This document shows, piece by piece, positions 1-8,651 of a DNA stretch of 64,000 nucleotides. The notes beneath the pieces were generated by a model, which saw only the letters and a list, made by a program, of their open reading frames with translations, was not told where the DNA came from and made no database searches. Source of the stretch: Lachnospiraceae bacterium (GTDB taxonomy: Bacteria > Bacillota > Clostridia > Lachnospirales > Lachnospiraceae); contig JAGAPK010000028.1 of NCBI GenBank assembly GCA_017623295.1, forward strand, positions 28,671 through 92,670. The letters run 5' to 3'. Position 1 is the stretch's first letter. Each line of letters starts with the position of its first letter. The translations under genes were made by a program, and so were the position numbers.

Positions 1-1517
1 ATGAAATTTATCCACAGTCATTTAAAGATTCTAACGGCGATGGAATCGGGGATTTTAATGGAATTATTGAAAAACTGGATTATATCAAGGAACTTGGGTG
101 CAATGCAATCTGGATGAATCCGTGCTATGATTCTCCTTTTCAGGATGGCGGTTATGATGTGCGTGATTATAAGAAAACTGCCGAGCGTTATGGAAGCATA
201 GAAGATTTGGTGCATTTATTCGAGGAAGTTCATAAGAGAGAAATGCACATTTTACTGGATTTAGTACCGGGGCATACTTCCGAAGAACATCCTTGGTTTA
301 AAGAAAGTAGTAAAGTTGAGCGGAACGAGTATTCTGACCGATATATCTGGACCGACAAGTGGTTTCATGGAGCGCAGGGGCTTAATTATATTGCGGGAGA
401 AAGCCCACGTGATGGTGTTTATGTGCTTAATTATTTCAAATGTCAGCCGGCGCTAAATTATGGATTTTTACATCCGGAAGAATGCTGGCAGAAGGGAATT
501 GACGATCCGGCATGCCTGGAAACCAGAGAAGCACTGAAAGATATTATGCGGTTCTGGCTGGATAAAGGCTGTGATGGTTTCCGTGTTGATATGGCGGATT
601 CCCTTGTGAAAAAGGATGATGAAAGCAAATCGGGAACAAGCGAGGTCTGGAAAAATGTCAGAAAGATGTTGGATGCAGAGTATCCGGAAGCAGCGCTTGT
701 TTCCGAATGGAATAAGCCACAAGTAGCGATTCCGGCAGGGTTTCATATGGACTTTTTCTTAGATTGGGAAGGAAATGGCTACAATTTGTTGATGAGAAAT
801 ATTGTAGATGGCAAAAATAACAGCTTTTTCCATAAAGATAGTGACAGAAGTGTACTGGATTTCTTTGATGAATATCTGGAAAAATACGAGCAGATTAAAG
901 ATAAAGGACAGTATTGTCTAATTACCGGTAATCATGATATGATTCGTGCAGCTTTCTATCTGGATGTGAGAGAATTGAAGCTGGCATATTCATTCCTTTT
1001 CACGATGCCGGGCAATCCTTTCTTATATTATGGAGATGAAATCGGTATGCGCTATCAAAATCTGCCGACAAAAGAAGGCGGTTACACAAGAACCGGTTCC
1101 CGTACACCGATGCAGTGGGATAATACAGAAAACTGTGGTTTTTCAACAGCGTTTGCGAAAGATTTGTATTTACCGGTAGATACGAAGCCGGGAGCACCGA
1201 ATGTTGCGCAGGAAGAACAAGACAAGGATTCCTTGCTTAACATGGTAAAAGAGATTCTGGCAATCAGAAGAAGAGAAGCTGATTTGCAGGAAAATGCCAA
1301 TTTGGAACTTGTATATGCGAAAAAAGACGAGAGAGGTTTTGCCTATCGACGTGGTAGTCTGCTGATGCTTTGCAATCCATCAGGAGAAGAGATTGTGATA
1401 GAAGAAACAAGTCTGCCGAAAGTGGGAGAAAAACTTTTTACAATTGGAGAAGCTTCTTATACGGATGGAAAATATATGCTTGGTAAACAGTCTTTTGTTC
1501 TTTGGAAAATTGCATAA
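1..1517 (+). CDS. GH13 alpha-glucosidase/alpha-amylase family enzyme (5' truncated)
   Basis: A glycoside hydrolase family 13 enzyme that would hydrolyse alpha-glucosidic bonds in oligosaccharides. The reading frame is open from base 3 and starts in mid-protein with EIYPQSFKDSNGDGIGDF, a typical GH13 opening about 10-15 residues after the true start, so only a short N-terminus is missing. An ATG at 114 is internal and not the start. The four GH13 regions are visible: DLVPGHTS (region I), GFRVDMADS with the nucleophile Asp, SEWNKP with the acid/base Glu, and TGNHDM with the third carboxylate. A short beta-sandwich-like C-terminus follows. No signal peptide can be judged. No transporter or sugar regulator lies in the window. 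The family is sure; substrate (alpha-1,6, alpha-1,4 or trehalose-6-phosphate) is not decidable here. Confidence 0.9.
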   Translation, partial: EIYPQSFKDSNGDGIGDFNGIIEKLDYIKELGCNAIWMNPCYDSPFQDGGYDVRDYKKTAERYGSIEDLVHLFEEVHKREMHILLDLVPGHTSEEHPWFKESSKVERNEYSDRYIWTDKWFHGAQGLNYIAGESPRDGVYVLNYFKCQPALNYGFLHPEECWQKGIDDPACLETREALKDIMRFWLDKGCDGFRVDMADSLVKKDDESKSGTSEVWKNVRKMLDAEYPEAALVSEWNKPQVAIPAGFHMDFFLDWEGNGYNLLMRNIVDGKNNSFFHKDSDRSVLDFFDEYLEKYEQIKDKGQYCLITGNHDMIRAAFYLDVRELKLAYSFLFTMPGNPFLYYGDEIGMRYQNLPTKEGGYTRTGSRTPMQWDNTENCGFSTAFAKDLYLPVDTKPGAPNVAQEEQDKDSLLNMVKEILAIRRREADLQENANLELVYAKKDERGFAYRRGSLLMLCNPSGEEIVIEETSLPKVGEKLFTIGEASYTDGKYMLGKQSFVLWKIA

Positions 1518-1596
1518 TAAATTTCTTGCAAAATGAGGTACAAAGATAAAATTGTATAAAAATGCATAAACATAAGAAGAAATAGACAGGTAATGC

Positions 1597-1625
1597 TTGT
1601 AAATTAACTCTGCCTGGAATATACT
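1597..1625 (+). promoter_or_regulatory. Putative sigma-A promoter for the MBOAT/SGNH pair
   Basis: TTGTAA (1597-1602), a 17-base spacer and TATACT (1620-1625), ending 35 bases before the MBOAT start. Good consensus match and spacing; found by eye only. Confidence 0.5.
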
Positions 1626-1660
1626 ATATCTAGAGTTTTTTTGGTTGGGAGCCTATAGAT

Positions 1661-3055
1661 ATGCTATTTTCCAGTGTAGAGTTTTTATTTCGGTTTTTGC
1701 CGATTTTTATGATAATATATCTTCTTGTTCCCGAAAAATATCGTAATGTTGTGTTGCTTTCGGGGAGTTTAATTTTTTATGGAGTAGGAGAACCGTATTA
1801 TGTTCTGCTGCTTATTTTTTCTGTTTGTATCAATTATGGAATCAGTAGGTCCTTTCTTCGATTGGAGAAGGGGAAAATTGCCAGAAAAAGTATTTTAGTT
1901 CTGGCATTGATTTTTAATTTTGCTTTATTATTTGTTTTCAAATATTGGGATTTTGTAGCTCGTACTATGAATGGAATCCTGCAGGGAAACCATATCCCGA
2001 TATTGGAACTGGCTTTGCCACTTGGAATCAGCTTCTATACGTTTCAGATGGTGTCCTATTTGTTGGACAGTTATTGCGGTAAAATAGATAAAAATGTAAC
2101 ATTTATAGAATTTGCAACCTATGTGAGTATGTTTCCGCAGTTGATTGCCGGTCCGATTGTGAAATATGAAGAAGTAGCACCACAGATGAAACAGAGAAGG
2201 ATTTCTGTAAAGAATCTGGAGAACGGGTTGAAGTTGTTTACGATTGGACTTGGTTATAAAGTGTTACTTGCAAACCAGATTGGAACACTTTGGAATACAC
2301 TTATGACAGCAGGTGCCGGTAATTTATCGGTTCCGGCAGCCTGGATGGGAGCGATAGCTTATTCTTTTCAGATTTATTATGACTTCTGGGGATATTCACT
2401 TATGGCAAAAGGCTTAGGTGAAATGCTTGGCTTTAAAATTCCGGAAAATTTTAATCATCCATATATTTCAAAATCCATTTCAGAGTTTTGGCGCAGATGG
2501 CATGTTACATTAGGAAGATGGTTCCGCGAATATTTGTATATTCCACTTGGTGGAAACCGTAAAGGTTTTATAAGAACGGTTTTCAATCTGCTCGTTGTCT
2601 GGACGTTAACAGGAATCTGGCATGGTGCAAATTGGAATTTTGCACTTTGGGGCTTTACCTTCTTTGTTTTGCTTGCGATAGAGAAAAGCGGAATCGGTAA
2701 ATGGCTGGAGAAAACAAAGGTAATCGGACATCTCTATGTCGTTCTATTGATACCGGTTACGTGGATGATTTTTGCGATTGAAGATATACAGGTGTTATTG
2801 CAATATTTACAGAATATGATAGGTATTCATACTACCAATGCAATCGTTGGCGGTGAGCAGGTTTTACGATATTTGAAAGAATATTGGGTGTTATTTATCG
2901 CGTGTATGCTGTTTGCAATACCTTTCCCAATGAAGCAGTACAGCAAACACAAAAACAAATGGTATACAATTATATTGATTGCAGTAGTATTTTGGTTTTC
3001 AGTTTATGAGATTATGGTAGGAAGCAATAATCCATTCTTATATTTCAGATTTTAG
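1661..3055 (+). CDS. MBOAT family membrane O-acyltransferase (AlgI/DltB-like)
   Basis: A polytopic membrane acyltransferase that would move an acyl group, most often acetyl, across the membrane for attachment to a surface polymer. The 464-residue protein has about 10 hydrophobic segments. It carries the MBOAT signature FWRRWHVTLGRW followed by the amphipathic stretch REYLYIPLGGNR, and the invariant histidine in TGIWHGANW (His321). Length matches AlgI/PatA relatives. The next gene begins 15 bases downstream and encodes a membrane-anchored SGNH hydrolase, the usual periplasmic partner in two-component O-acylation systems (PatA/PatB, AlgI/AlgJ, DltB/DltD are the precedents). The acceptor polymer (peptidoglycan, teichoic acid or exopolysaccharide) cannot be told; no dlt genes are nearby. 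Confidence 0.9.
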   Translation: MLFSSVEFLFRFLPIFMIIYLLVPEKYRNVVLLSGSLIFYGVGEPYYVLLLIFSVCINYGISRSFLRLEKGKIARKSILVLALIFNFALLFVFKYWDFVARTMNGILQGNHIPILELALPLGISFYTFQMVSYLLDSYCGKIDKNVTFIEFATYVSMFPQLIAGPIVKYEEVAPQMKQRRISVKNLENGLKLFTIGLGYKVLLANQIGTLWNTLMTAGAGNLSVPAAWMGAIAYSFQIYYDFWGYSLMAKGLGEMLGFKIPENFNHPYISKSISEFWRRWHVTLGRWFREYLYIPLGGNRKGFIRTVFNLLVVWTLTGIWHGANWNFALWGFTFFVLLAIEKSGIGKWLEKTKVIGHLYVVLLIPVTWMIFAIEDIQVLLQYLQNMIGIHTTNAIVGGEQVLRYLKEYWVLFIACMLFAIPFPMKQYSKHKNKWYTIILIAVVFWFSVYEIMVGSNNPFLYFRF

Positions 3056-3070
3056 AGGTGACATTTTTTC

Positions 3071-4354
3071 ATGAAGAAATGGAAAAGAATTGTACATAAT
3101 TGTCCATATTTGATTGCGTTATTTATTACATGGCTGTTTTTTACAATAGGCAGTATTGTACTTCTGTGGTATCGTGGCTATGGAAGCGGAAGCTGGAGGG
3201 ATATTTTGGAAATGCCGGTCTTTGCAGTAGCGGTGACAGAAGAAATGCAGGGAAAAATGGCAGAACCTGCAGTGATAGCAAGTGATAAAGAAACGGTTGT
3301 TATTGATGAAAAACAGAAAGAAAATACTGTCAAAGATAACAAAATTGTTGAAAAATTAAATGCAAATATAATAAAAGCTGATTTTAACAAAGAAAATACC
3401 GACGAAGAAATAAATACAGAAATAAATACAGAAGCAGAACAACAGACTTCCAAAAGACAGCCGGATCAGACTTTAATTGAAGCTGCCAAAGCATTAGAAG
3501 AGCAACAGAATGAATTGTCAGAAGGTGAAAATCAAAAGGGTGCATTGACAGAGGATGGCATGGCAAATGCTGAAGGTGGAGCCGGGACAGCCCAAAGCGG
3601 TGGAAACGAAGCGTATGGAGAAAATGGTATCGTATATGGGCAAACCCGTTATGAAATCTATACACCGATAGAAACAGATTCTATATATTATTCGGATGCA
3701 GGAAAAGTTGCTTATACAACCGATTATGAATATCGGAAAGTGCCGGAAAGTTATTTTAAAGATGCAGCGTTTCTTGGTGATTCCAGAACACTTGGTATTT
3801 CAGACTATGCAGGATTGGAAGCGGATTTTTATTGTGAAAGTGGTATGACAATCTATAAACTGTTTGATGAAAAGGGAGTCACCTATCAGAAAAATGGTCA
3901 GAAAGTAAATTTAGGTCATATTCTACAGCAGAAGCAATATGGAAAAATTTATATTATGCTTGGCATGAATGAACTTGGCTATGGAGATACTGAAAAATAT
4001 CTGGAGCAGTATAAGACTGTTGTGGAGCAGATTCGGGAATGGCAGCCAGAGGCGGTTATCTTTATTCTGGCAAATTTACATGTCAGCCAGACCAGAAATG
4101 ACATGGAAACAGAGTTCAATAACGTAAATATTAATGATAAGAACGCAGCGGCGGCAAGTCTGGCAGACGGAATGAATATTTTCTATCTGGACAGCAATCC
4201 CTTATTTGTTGACAAGGATGGTTTCTTAAAAGCAGATTTAACTTTTGATGGTGTTCATCTGTATGCGAATAATTATGAAGCATGGAAAGAGTTCTTAATG
4301 GAACATGGAGTTGTGAAAGATGACGAAGGAAGAACAGGCGATTCGACTAAATAA
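3071..4354 (+). CDS. Membrane-anchored SGNH/GDSL hydrolase, partner of the MBOAT protein
   Basis: A probable extracytoplasmic acyl-transfer or esterase protein. Residues about 12-33 form one transmembrane anchor. Residues about 60-200 are a charged, low-complexity spacer rich in Glu, Lys, Asn and Thr, including a 12-base tandem duplication (INTEINTE). From about 225 comes an SGNH fold: FLGDSRT with Ser238 as nucleophile, GMNELGYG as the Asn block, and FDGVHL with Asp393 and His396 completing the triad. The gene follows the MBOAT gene by 15 bases, so the two are probably co-transcribed and work together in O-acylation of a wall polymer. Its 3' end overlaps the pseudouridine synthase by 35 bases. 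Family assignment is firm; the acceptor is unknown. Confidence 0.85.
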   Translation: MKKWKRIVHNCPYLIALFITWLFFTIGSIVLLWYRGYGSGSWRDILEMPVFAVAVTEEMQGKMAEPAVIASDKETVVIDEKQKENTVKDNKIVEKLNANIIKADFNKENTDEEINTEINTEAEQQTSKRQPDQTLIEAAKALEEQQNELSEGENQKGALTEDGMANAEGGAGTAQSGGNEAYGENGIVYGQTRYEIYTPIETDSIYYSDAGKVAYTTDYEYRKVPESYFKDAAFLGDSRTLGISDYAGLEADFYCESGMTIYKLFDEKGVTYQKNGQKVNLGHILQQKQYGKIYIMLGMNELGYGDTEKYLEQYKTVVEQIREWQPEAVIFILANLHVSQTRNDMETEFNNVNINDKNAAAASLADGMNIFYLDSNPLFVDKDGFLKADLTFDGVHLYANNYEAWKEFLMEHGVVKDDEGRTGDSTK

Positions 4355-5048
4355 ATATCTTGCTGAGTGTGGGATTTGTTCCAGACGGGATGCAGACAAG
4401 CTGATTGAGCAAGGCGTTGTCTGTATAAATGGCAGAATAGCACAAGCAGGGATGAAAGTTATGCCACAGGATGAGGTTACAGTACGAGGTAAAGCAGTAC
4501 GCAATCGGGAGAACAAGATTGTGCTTGCCTACTATAAACCGATAGGAGTTGTGTGTACCGAACGGGACAAGCATGCGAAGGTCAAAGTGCAGGATGATTT
4601 GAAATATCCTGTCAGGGTGACTTATGCCGGAAGACTGGATAAGGATTCGGAAGGTTTGCTTCTTATGACAAATGATGGTGACTTGATTGATGCCATGATG
4701 CGTGGTGCCAATCGCCATGAGAAAGAATATCAAGTTAAAGTAAATAAAGTGCTTACGGAAGAAGCACTTAGTGAAATGCGAGCAGGTATTTACTTGAAAG
4801 AACTGGATATTACCACCAGACCATGTGAAATTATACAGACCGGCCCTTATACAATGCAAATGATTTTGACCCAAGGAGTCAATAGACAAATAAGAAGAAT
4901 GTGCCAAAACGTAGGGTATGAAGTGAAAGAACTTAAAAGAACACGTGTTATGAATGTTAAACTTGCAAATTTGAGGCCCGGAGAATATCGGGAATTGACA
5001 AAAGAAGAACAACAATGCCTTTATCAGGCGTGTTCCATGAAGGGGTAA
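4320..5048 (+). CDS. RsuA/RluB/RluF family rRNA pseudouridine synthase (RluF-like)
   Basis: Converts specific uridines to pseudouridine in ribosomal RNA. Residues about 5-55 are an S4 RNA-binding domain (IRLNKYLAECGICSRRDAD). The catalytic motif is GRLDKDSEGLLLMTN with catalytic Asp107. The C-terminal block QGVNRQIRRMC and the sequence ELKRTRVMNV resemble E. coli RluF (23S U2604) more than RsuA, so 23S rRNA is the likelier target. This is inferred from motif likeness only. The start lies 35 bases inside the upstream SGNH gene in another frame and is preceded by GGAG nine bases upstream, so translational coupling is plausible. The length of 242 residues is normal for the family. Confidence 0.88.
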   Translation: MTKEEQAIRLNKYLAECGICSRRDADKLIEQGVVCINGRIAQAGMKVMPQDEVTVRGKAVRNRENKIVLAYYKPIGVVCTERDKHAKVKVQDDLKYPVRVTYAGRLDKDSEGLLLMTNDGDLIDAMMRGANRHEKEYQVKVNKVLTEEALSEMRAGIYLKELDITTRPCEIIQTGPYTMQMILTQGVNRQIRRMCQNVGYEVKELKRTRVMNVKLANLRPGEYRELTKEEQQCLYQACSMKG

Positions 5049-5129
5049 GATTTAGAAAACTATATCTTGTGTTTGCTCATAATTGGGGAATTTATTGATA
5101 GATTTGAAGAAAGATGATGGGGTTATCAA

Positions 5130-7088
5130 ATGCAGAATGAGAATATGAATCTAATGAAAGAACTGGTTTCTACATTAAATTGTGCTGCAAAAGCATACTA
5201 TGCACAAGATACAGAAATCATGAGCAACTTTGAATATGACCGTTTGTATGATGAGTTGACGGCTTTAGAAGAGAAAACAGGCGTTATTTTTGCGAATAGC
5301 CCGACCATACATGTTGGGTATGAAGCAGTAGACGAATTGCCGAAGGAACGGCACGAAAAAGCGATGCTTTCACTGGGAAAGACGAAAAACAGAGAAGAGT
5401 TGCGCGATTGGTTAAATGGCAAAGAAGCCCTTTTGTCATGGAAACTGGATGGACTTACCATAGTTTTGACCTTTTTTGAAGGAAAACTTGCAAAAGCGGT
5501 TACAAGAGGCAATGGTGAAGTCGGAGAAGTCGTTACGAACAATGCAAAGGTGTTTAAAAATGTGCCACTATCCATTCCTTTTCAGGGAGAATTGATTTTG
5601 CGAGGCGAGGCAGTTATTACTTATTCTGATTTTGAAGAAATTAACAGCCGGATAGAAGACGTAGATGCCAAATATAAAAATCCACGCAACTTATGTAGTG
5701 GTTCCGTACGTCAATTGAACAATGAAGTGACAGCTAATCGTAATGTCATGTTTTATGCTTTTAATCTGGTAAAGGCAGATGGTGTCGATTTTGAAAATTC
5801 CCGAGAGAAGCAGTTCCTGTTTCTGAAAGAGCAGGGATTTGATGTAGTAGAATATCGCAAAGTAACACCGGATACGATTCTGGATGATATTGCTTATTTT
5901 GAGAAGAAAATAGAAAATTATGATGTTCCTTCTGATGGACTTGTTCTCACGTTGGAAGATATTGCATATGGACAATCGCTTGGTATGACAGCGAAATTCC
6001 CACGTGATTCGATTGCTTTTAAATGGGCAGATGAGCTTCGGGAAACGGTATTAAAAGAAATTGAATGGAGTCCAAGCCGGACAGGACTTATCAATCCAGT
6101 AGCTATTTTCGAGCCGGTAGAATTGGAAGGAACGACAGTAAGCCGTGCTTCTGTGCATAATATCAGTATTATGAGAAGCTTGAAATTAGGTATCGGAGAT
6201 CATATTACGGTTTATAAAGCCAATATGATTATTCCCCAGATTGCGGAAAATCTGACAGGAAGCGATTCGATTGAGATTCCGGTTGTTTGTCCGGTATGCG
6301 GTCAACCAACGGAAATCAAGCAGATTAATGATGTACAGTCATTATATTGCGTGAATCCGGCTTGCGATGCCAAGAAAATTAAGTCGTTTACGTTGTTTGT
6401 GAGCAGAGATGCTATGAATATCGATGGATTGTCAGAAGCGACTCTGGAGAAATTCATTGGAAAAGGTTTTATTCATGAATACGCGGATATTTTTAAATTG
6501 AGCCGTTATGAAGAAGAAATCACGCAGATGGAAGGTTTTGGAGAGAAGTCTTATCAGAAATTGATAAACAGCATTGAAGCAGCCAGAGAAACAAACCTTC
6601 CAAGAGTAATCTATGGTCTTGGAATTGCCAATATCGGTCTTGCCAATGCGAAAATGATTTGTAAGCATTATCGTTATGATTTAGCGGCGATGCAGGCAGC
6701 AAATGTAGAAGAACTCAGTGAGATAGAAGGTATTGGTGAGGTAATTGCCGGAACTTTTTGCGATTATTTTAAGGATGAAAAAAATGTTGCTCAGTTACAG
6801 AATCTTTTAGAAGAAATTAAAATTGTAACAGAAGCAGTGGATGAAGCTTCGCAGACTCTGACAGGAATGAGTTTTGTAATCACTGGAAGTCTGGAACATT
6901 ACAGTAATCGAAATGAATTAAAGGATATTATCGAGAGCAAGGGTGGAAAAGTAACCGGAAGTGTTACTTCCAAGACAACATGTCTGATTAATAATGATGT
7001 TACATCGAATTCTTCTAAGAATAAGAAAGCAAAAGAGTTGGGAATCCGTATTATTTCTGAAAACGATTTTAATGCCGAATATTTGTAA
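5130..7088 (+). CDS. ligA: NAD-dependent DNA ligase LigA
   Basis: Seals nicks in duplex DNA during replication and repair, using NAD+. Order of parts: domain Ia with AYYAQDTEIMSNFEYDRL, the adenylation site KLDGL with Lys105 as AMP acceptor, the OB fold, a four-cysteine zinc finger (CPVCG and CVNPAC), helix-hairpin-helix repeats (GFGEKSYQKL, IEGIGEVIAG), and a C-terminal BRCT domain (GMSFVITGSLEH, SKGGKVTGSV). At 652 residues it is slightly shorter than the usual 665-670. GGGG about 8 bases before the ATG serves as ribosome binding site. The last 13 coding bases form the left arm of a hairpin whose 5-base loop contains the TAA stop. It is convergent with metA. Confidence 0.95.
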   Translation: MQNENMNLMKELVSTLNCAAKAYYAQDTEIMSNFEYDRLYDELTALEEKTGVIFANSPTIHVGYEAVDELPKERHEKAMLSLGKTKNREELRDWLNGKEALLSWKLDGLTIVLTFFEGKLAKAVTRGNGEVGEVVTNNAKVFKNVPLSIPFQGELILRGEAVITYSDFEEINSRIEDVDAKYKNPRNLCSGSVRQLNNEVTANRNVMFYAFNLVKADGVDFENSREKQFLFLKEQGFDVVEYRKVTPDTILDDIAYFEKKIENYDVPSDGLVLTLEDIAYGQSLGMTAKFPRDSIAFKWADELRETVLKEIEWSPSRTGLINPVAIFEPVELEGTTVSRASVHNISIMRSLKLGIGDHITVYKANMIIPQIAENLTGSDSIEIPVVCPVCGQPTEIKQINDVQSLYCVNPACDAKKIKSFTLFVSRDAMNIDGLSEATLEKFIGKGFIHEYADIFKLSRYEEEITQMEGFGEKSYQKLINSIEAARETNLPRVIYGLGIANIGLANAKMICKHYRYDLAAMQAANVEELSEIEGIGEVIAGTFCDYFKDEKNVAQLQNLLEEIKIVTEAVDEASQTLTGMSFVITGSLEHYSNRNELKDIIESKGGKVTGSVTSKTTCLINNDVTSNSSKNKKAKELGIRIISENDFNAEYL

Positions 7089-7101
7089 AATATTCGGCAT
7101 T
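7071..7101. terminator. Perfect 13-bp hairpin with the ligA stop codon in its loop
   Basis: Left arm AATGCCGAATATT (7071-7083), loop TGTAA (7084-7088, containing the ligA TAA), right arm AATATTCGGCATT (7089-7101). It is followed by TTGCTTATT on the plus strand and AAAATC on the minus strand. The U-tracts are weak, so it may act as a bidirectional terminator or mRNA-end stabiliser for ligA and metA. Confidence 0.65.
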
Positions 7102-7104
7102 TGC

Positions 7105-8022
7105 TTATTCAATCGTACGGATATCGTATGGAGTTGTCTGGTAAACATAGTAATTTAACCAGTTGGAGTATAATAACTGACCGGTAGAACGCCAGTTAAC
7201 AATCGGTGCTTTGGTAGGGTCATCATCCGGGAAATAGTTAGCCGGAACCTTTGGATTCATACCTTTTTCCAAATCTCTATAATATTCCTGTGACAAGGTG
7301 TCTGCATCATACTCCGGATGACAGGTAACGAAGAAATGACGGCTATCTTTGGTTTTTACAATGGTAACACCGGCTTCATCCGAAACTGCCATCAACTCTA
7401 ATTCCGGAACGGAAGCAATTTTTTCTTCGGCAATTCCCATAGCACGGGATTGCGGCGCATAGAAAATATCATCAAATCCCCGAAAAAGAGGAGAGGTCTT
7501 TTTGAGCACCCTATGGGCATAAACACCGGATAATTTTTCTTCCATATCGAAGCGTTCCAAACCATAGAAATAATACAGTGCCGCAAAAGCGCCCCAACAT
7601 AGATGCAAGGTACAATGGACATGTGTTTTGCCCCACTCCATAATAGTGCATAATTCTTCCCAGTAGGTAACATCTTCATATTTAATGTAATCCAGTGGAG
7701 CACCGGTTATAATCATACCGTCAAATTTACGGTCTTTTACCTGATCGAAAGTAGTATAGAAGGATTCCAGATGATTGGAATCTACATGCTGAGGAATGTA
7801 ACTTGCTGTTTGTAAAAATTCCACTTTAACCTGTAACGGAGTATTGGAGAGCTTGCGAAGAAGCTGTGTCTCTGTAACAACTTTTGTAGGCATTAAATTA
7901 AGAATCAGCACGTTTAATGGGCGGATATCCTGATGAAGTGCGCGGTATTCAGTCATTACGAAGATATTTTCTCCCTCTAAGGTTGCTCTTGCTGGAAGGG
8001 AATCTTGAACTCTAATTGGCAT
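7105..8022 (-). CDS. metA: Homoserine O-acyltransferase MetA (acetyl or succinyl donor)
   Basis: First committed step of methionine synthesis: acylation of homoserine. The 305-residue protein fits the MetA family exactly and keeps E. coli numbering: nucleophile Cys142 in HLCWGAF, His235 and Glu237 in CHPEYDA. The donor-specificity position 111, which is Gly in succinyl-CoA users and Glu in acetyl-CoA users, is Asp here (GAPLD). An acidic residue suggests acetyl-CoA, as in most Firmicutes, but Asp is unusual. The gene is convergent with ligA and divergent from the 8148 gene. The 125-base upstream region is too short for an S-box riboswitch and shows none. No other methionine gene is in the window. 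Confidence 0.92.
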   Translation of the reverse strand: MPIRVQDSLPARATLEGENIFVMTEYRALHQDIRPLNVLILNLMPTKVVTETQLLRKLSNTPLQVKVEFLQTASYIPQHVDSNHLESFYTTFDQVKDRKFDGMIITGAPLDYIKYEDVTYWEELCTIMEWGKTHVHCTLHLCWGAFAALYYFYGLERFDMEEKLSGVYAHRVLKKTSPLFRGFDDIFYAPQSRAMGIAEEKIASVPELELMAVSDEAGVTIVKTKDSRHFFVTCHPEYDADTLSQEYYRDLEKGMNPKVPANYFPDDDPTKAPIVNWRSTGQLLYSNWLNYYVYQTTPYDIRTIE

Positions 8023-8097
8023 GCTAATAACCTCAACTTTACTCTAAAATATACTAACGTCTTATTAACATAACATAAAATGGGACATTCTGCAAGC

Positions 8098-8126
8098 TTG
8101 CACATTCAGAGGAAAAGAGATATAAT
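8098..8126 (+). promoter_or_regulatory. Putative sigma-A promoter for the 8148 gene
   Basis: TTGCAC (8098-8103), a 17-base spacer and perfect TATAAT (8121-8126). Transcription would start near 8133, leaving only about 15 bases of leader and no clear Shine-Dalgarno before the ATG at 8148. Confidence 0.6.
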
Positions 8127-8147
8127 TACTTATGACTGGATTTTATA

Positions 8148-8465
8148 ATGAAATTTACTTATGAGGTATTGGGCATGGAAACAGCGTATCAGAAAGTTAA
8201 GGTACATAATGAACTGGAATGGTGTCAGGTTACAGATATGGATACCAAAGAGAAGATTGAGAAAGTGCTATTAAAGAACCGTATTTCTTATTATGTGAAA
8301 TGGGAGAAACCAAAGCTTTTTTCAAATGATAAATTTGGTACATGCATTTTCTGTGTAAATCAGTTGCAGAAAGAAGGGGCAGATGAGGCAATAGAAGCCA
8401 TTCTTCCTATTTGTAAGGGAAAGGTTAAATTTGTTAACCGCAAAATGGACAAGATTTATTATTAG
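8148..8465 (+). CDS. Hypothetical protein, 105 aa
   Basis: I do not recognise this family. It is a soluble protein of 105 residues with no signal peptide or membrane segment, three cysteines (Cys26, Cys68 and Cys71 region of GTCIFC, and Cys91) and a basic C-terminus (KFVNRKMDKIYY). A strong promoter sits just upstream with almost no leader. The next gene, a DUF6472-type small protein, begins 8 bases after its stop, so the two form a short operon ending at a clear terminator. Coding status is supported by promoter, spacing and terminator; function is unknown. Confidence 0.7.
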   Translation: MKFTYEVLGMETAYQKVKVHNELEWCQVTDMDTKEKIEKVLLKNRISYYVKWEKPKLFSNDKFGTCIFCVNQLQKEGADEAIEAILPICKGKVKFVNRKMDKIYY

Positions 8466-8473
8466 GAGAAAAT

Positions 8474-8650
8474 ATGAGCAGTAGTTGTGATACATGCAGT
8501 AATTATGTTTATGATGAAGATTATGAATGTTATATCTGTATGGTTGATTTGGATGAAGATGATATGAGTCGTTTCTTAAGTGGCGGCAATTTTGAATGTT
8601 CTTTTTATCAGTTGGATGATGAATATAAGGTTGTTAGAAAGCAGATGTAA
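8474..8650 (+). CDS. DUF6472-type cysteine-rich small protein, 58 aa
   Basis: A 58-residue acidic protein starting SSSCDTCSNYVYDEDY. It has CxxC near the start, CYIC in the middle and a single Cys near NFECSFYQ, ending YKVVRKQM. This pattern matches, from memory, the small DUF6472 family found in Lachnospiraceae. Four to five cysteines suggest metal binding, perhaps a zinc ribbon, but that is inference. AGGAG lies 6 bases before the ATG (8474). It follows the 105-residue gene by 8 bases and is followed at once by a terminator. No function is known to me. Confidence 0.75.
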   Translation: MSSSCDTCSNYVYDEDYECYICMVDLDEDDMSRFLSGGNFECSFYQLDDEYKVVRKQM

Positions 8651-8651
8651 A

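Noticed and set aside
1606-1643. AACTCT / AGAGTT pair followed by T7 as GH13 terminator
   Set aside because: A 6-bp stem with a 20-base loop overlapping a good promoter; not convincing as a terminator.
4347-5015. Long minus-strand reading frame (222 codons) inside the pseudouridine synthase gene
   Set aside because: Lies fully antisense to a clear RluF-like gene, has no family motifs and no ribosome binding site.
8023-8147. S-box (SAM) riboswitch ahead of metA
   Set aside because: The 125-base gap is too short and shows no S-box core or terminator on the minus strand.
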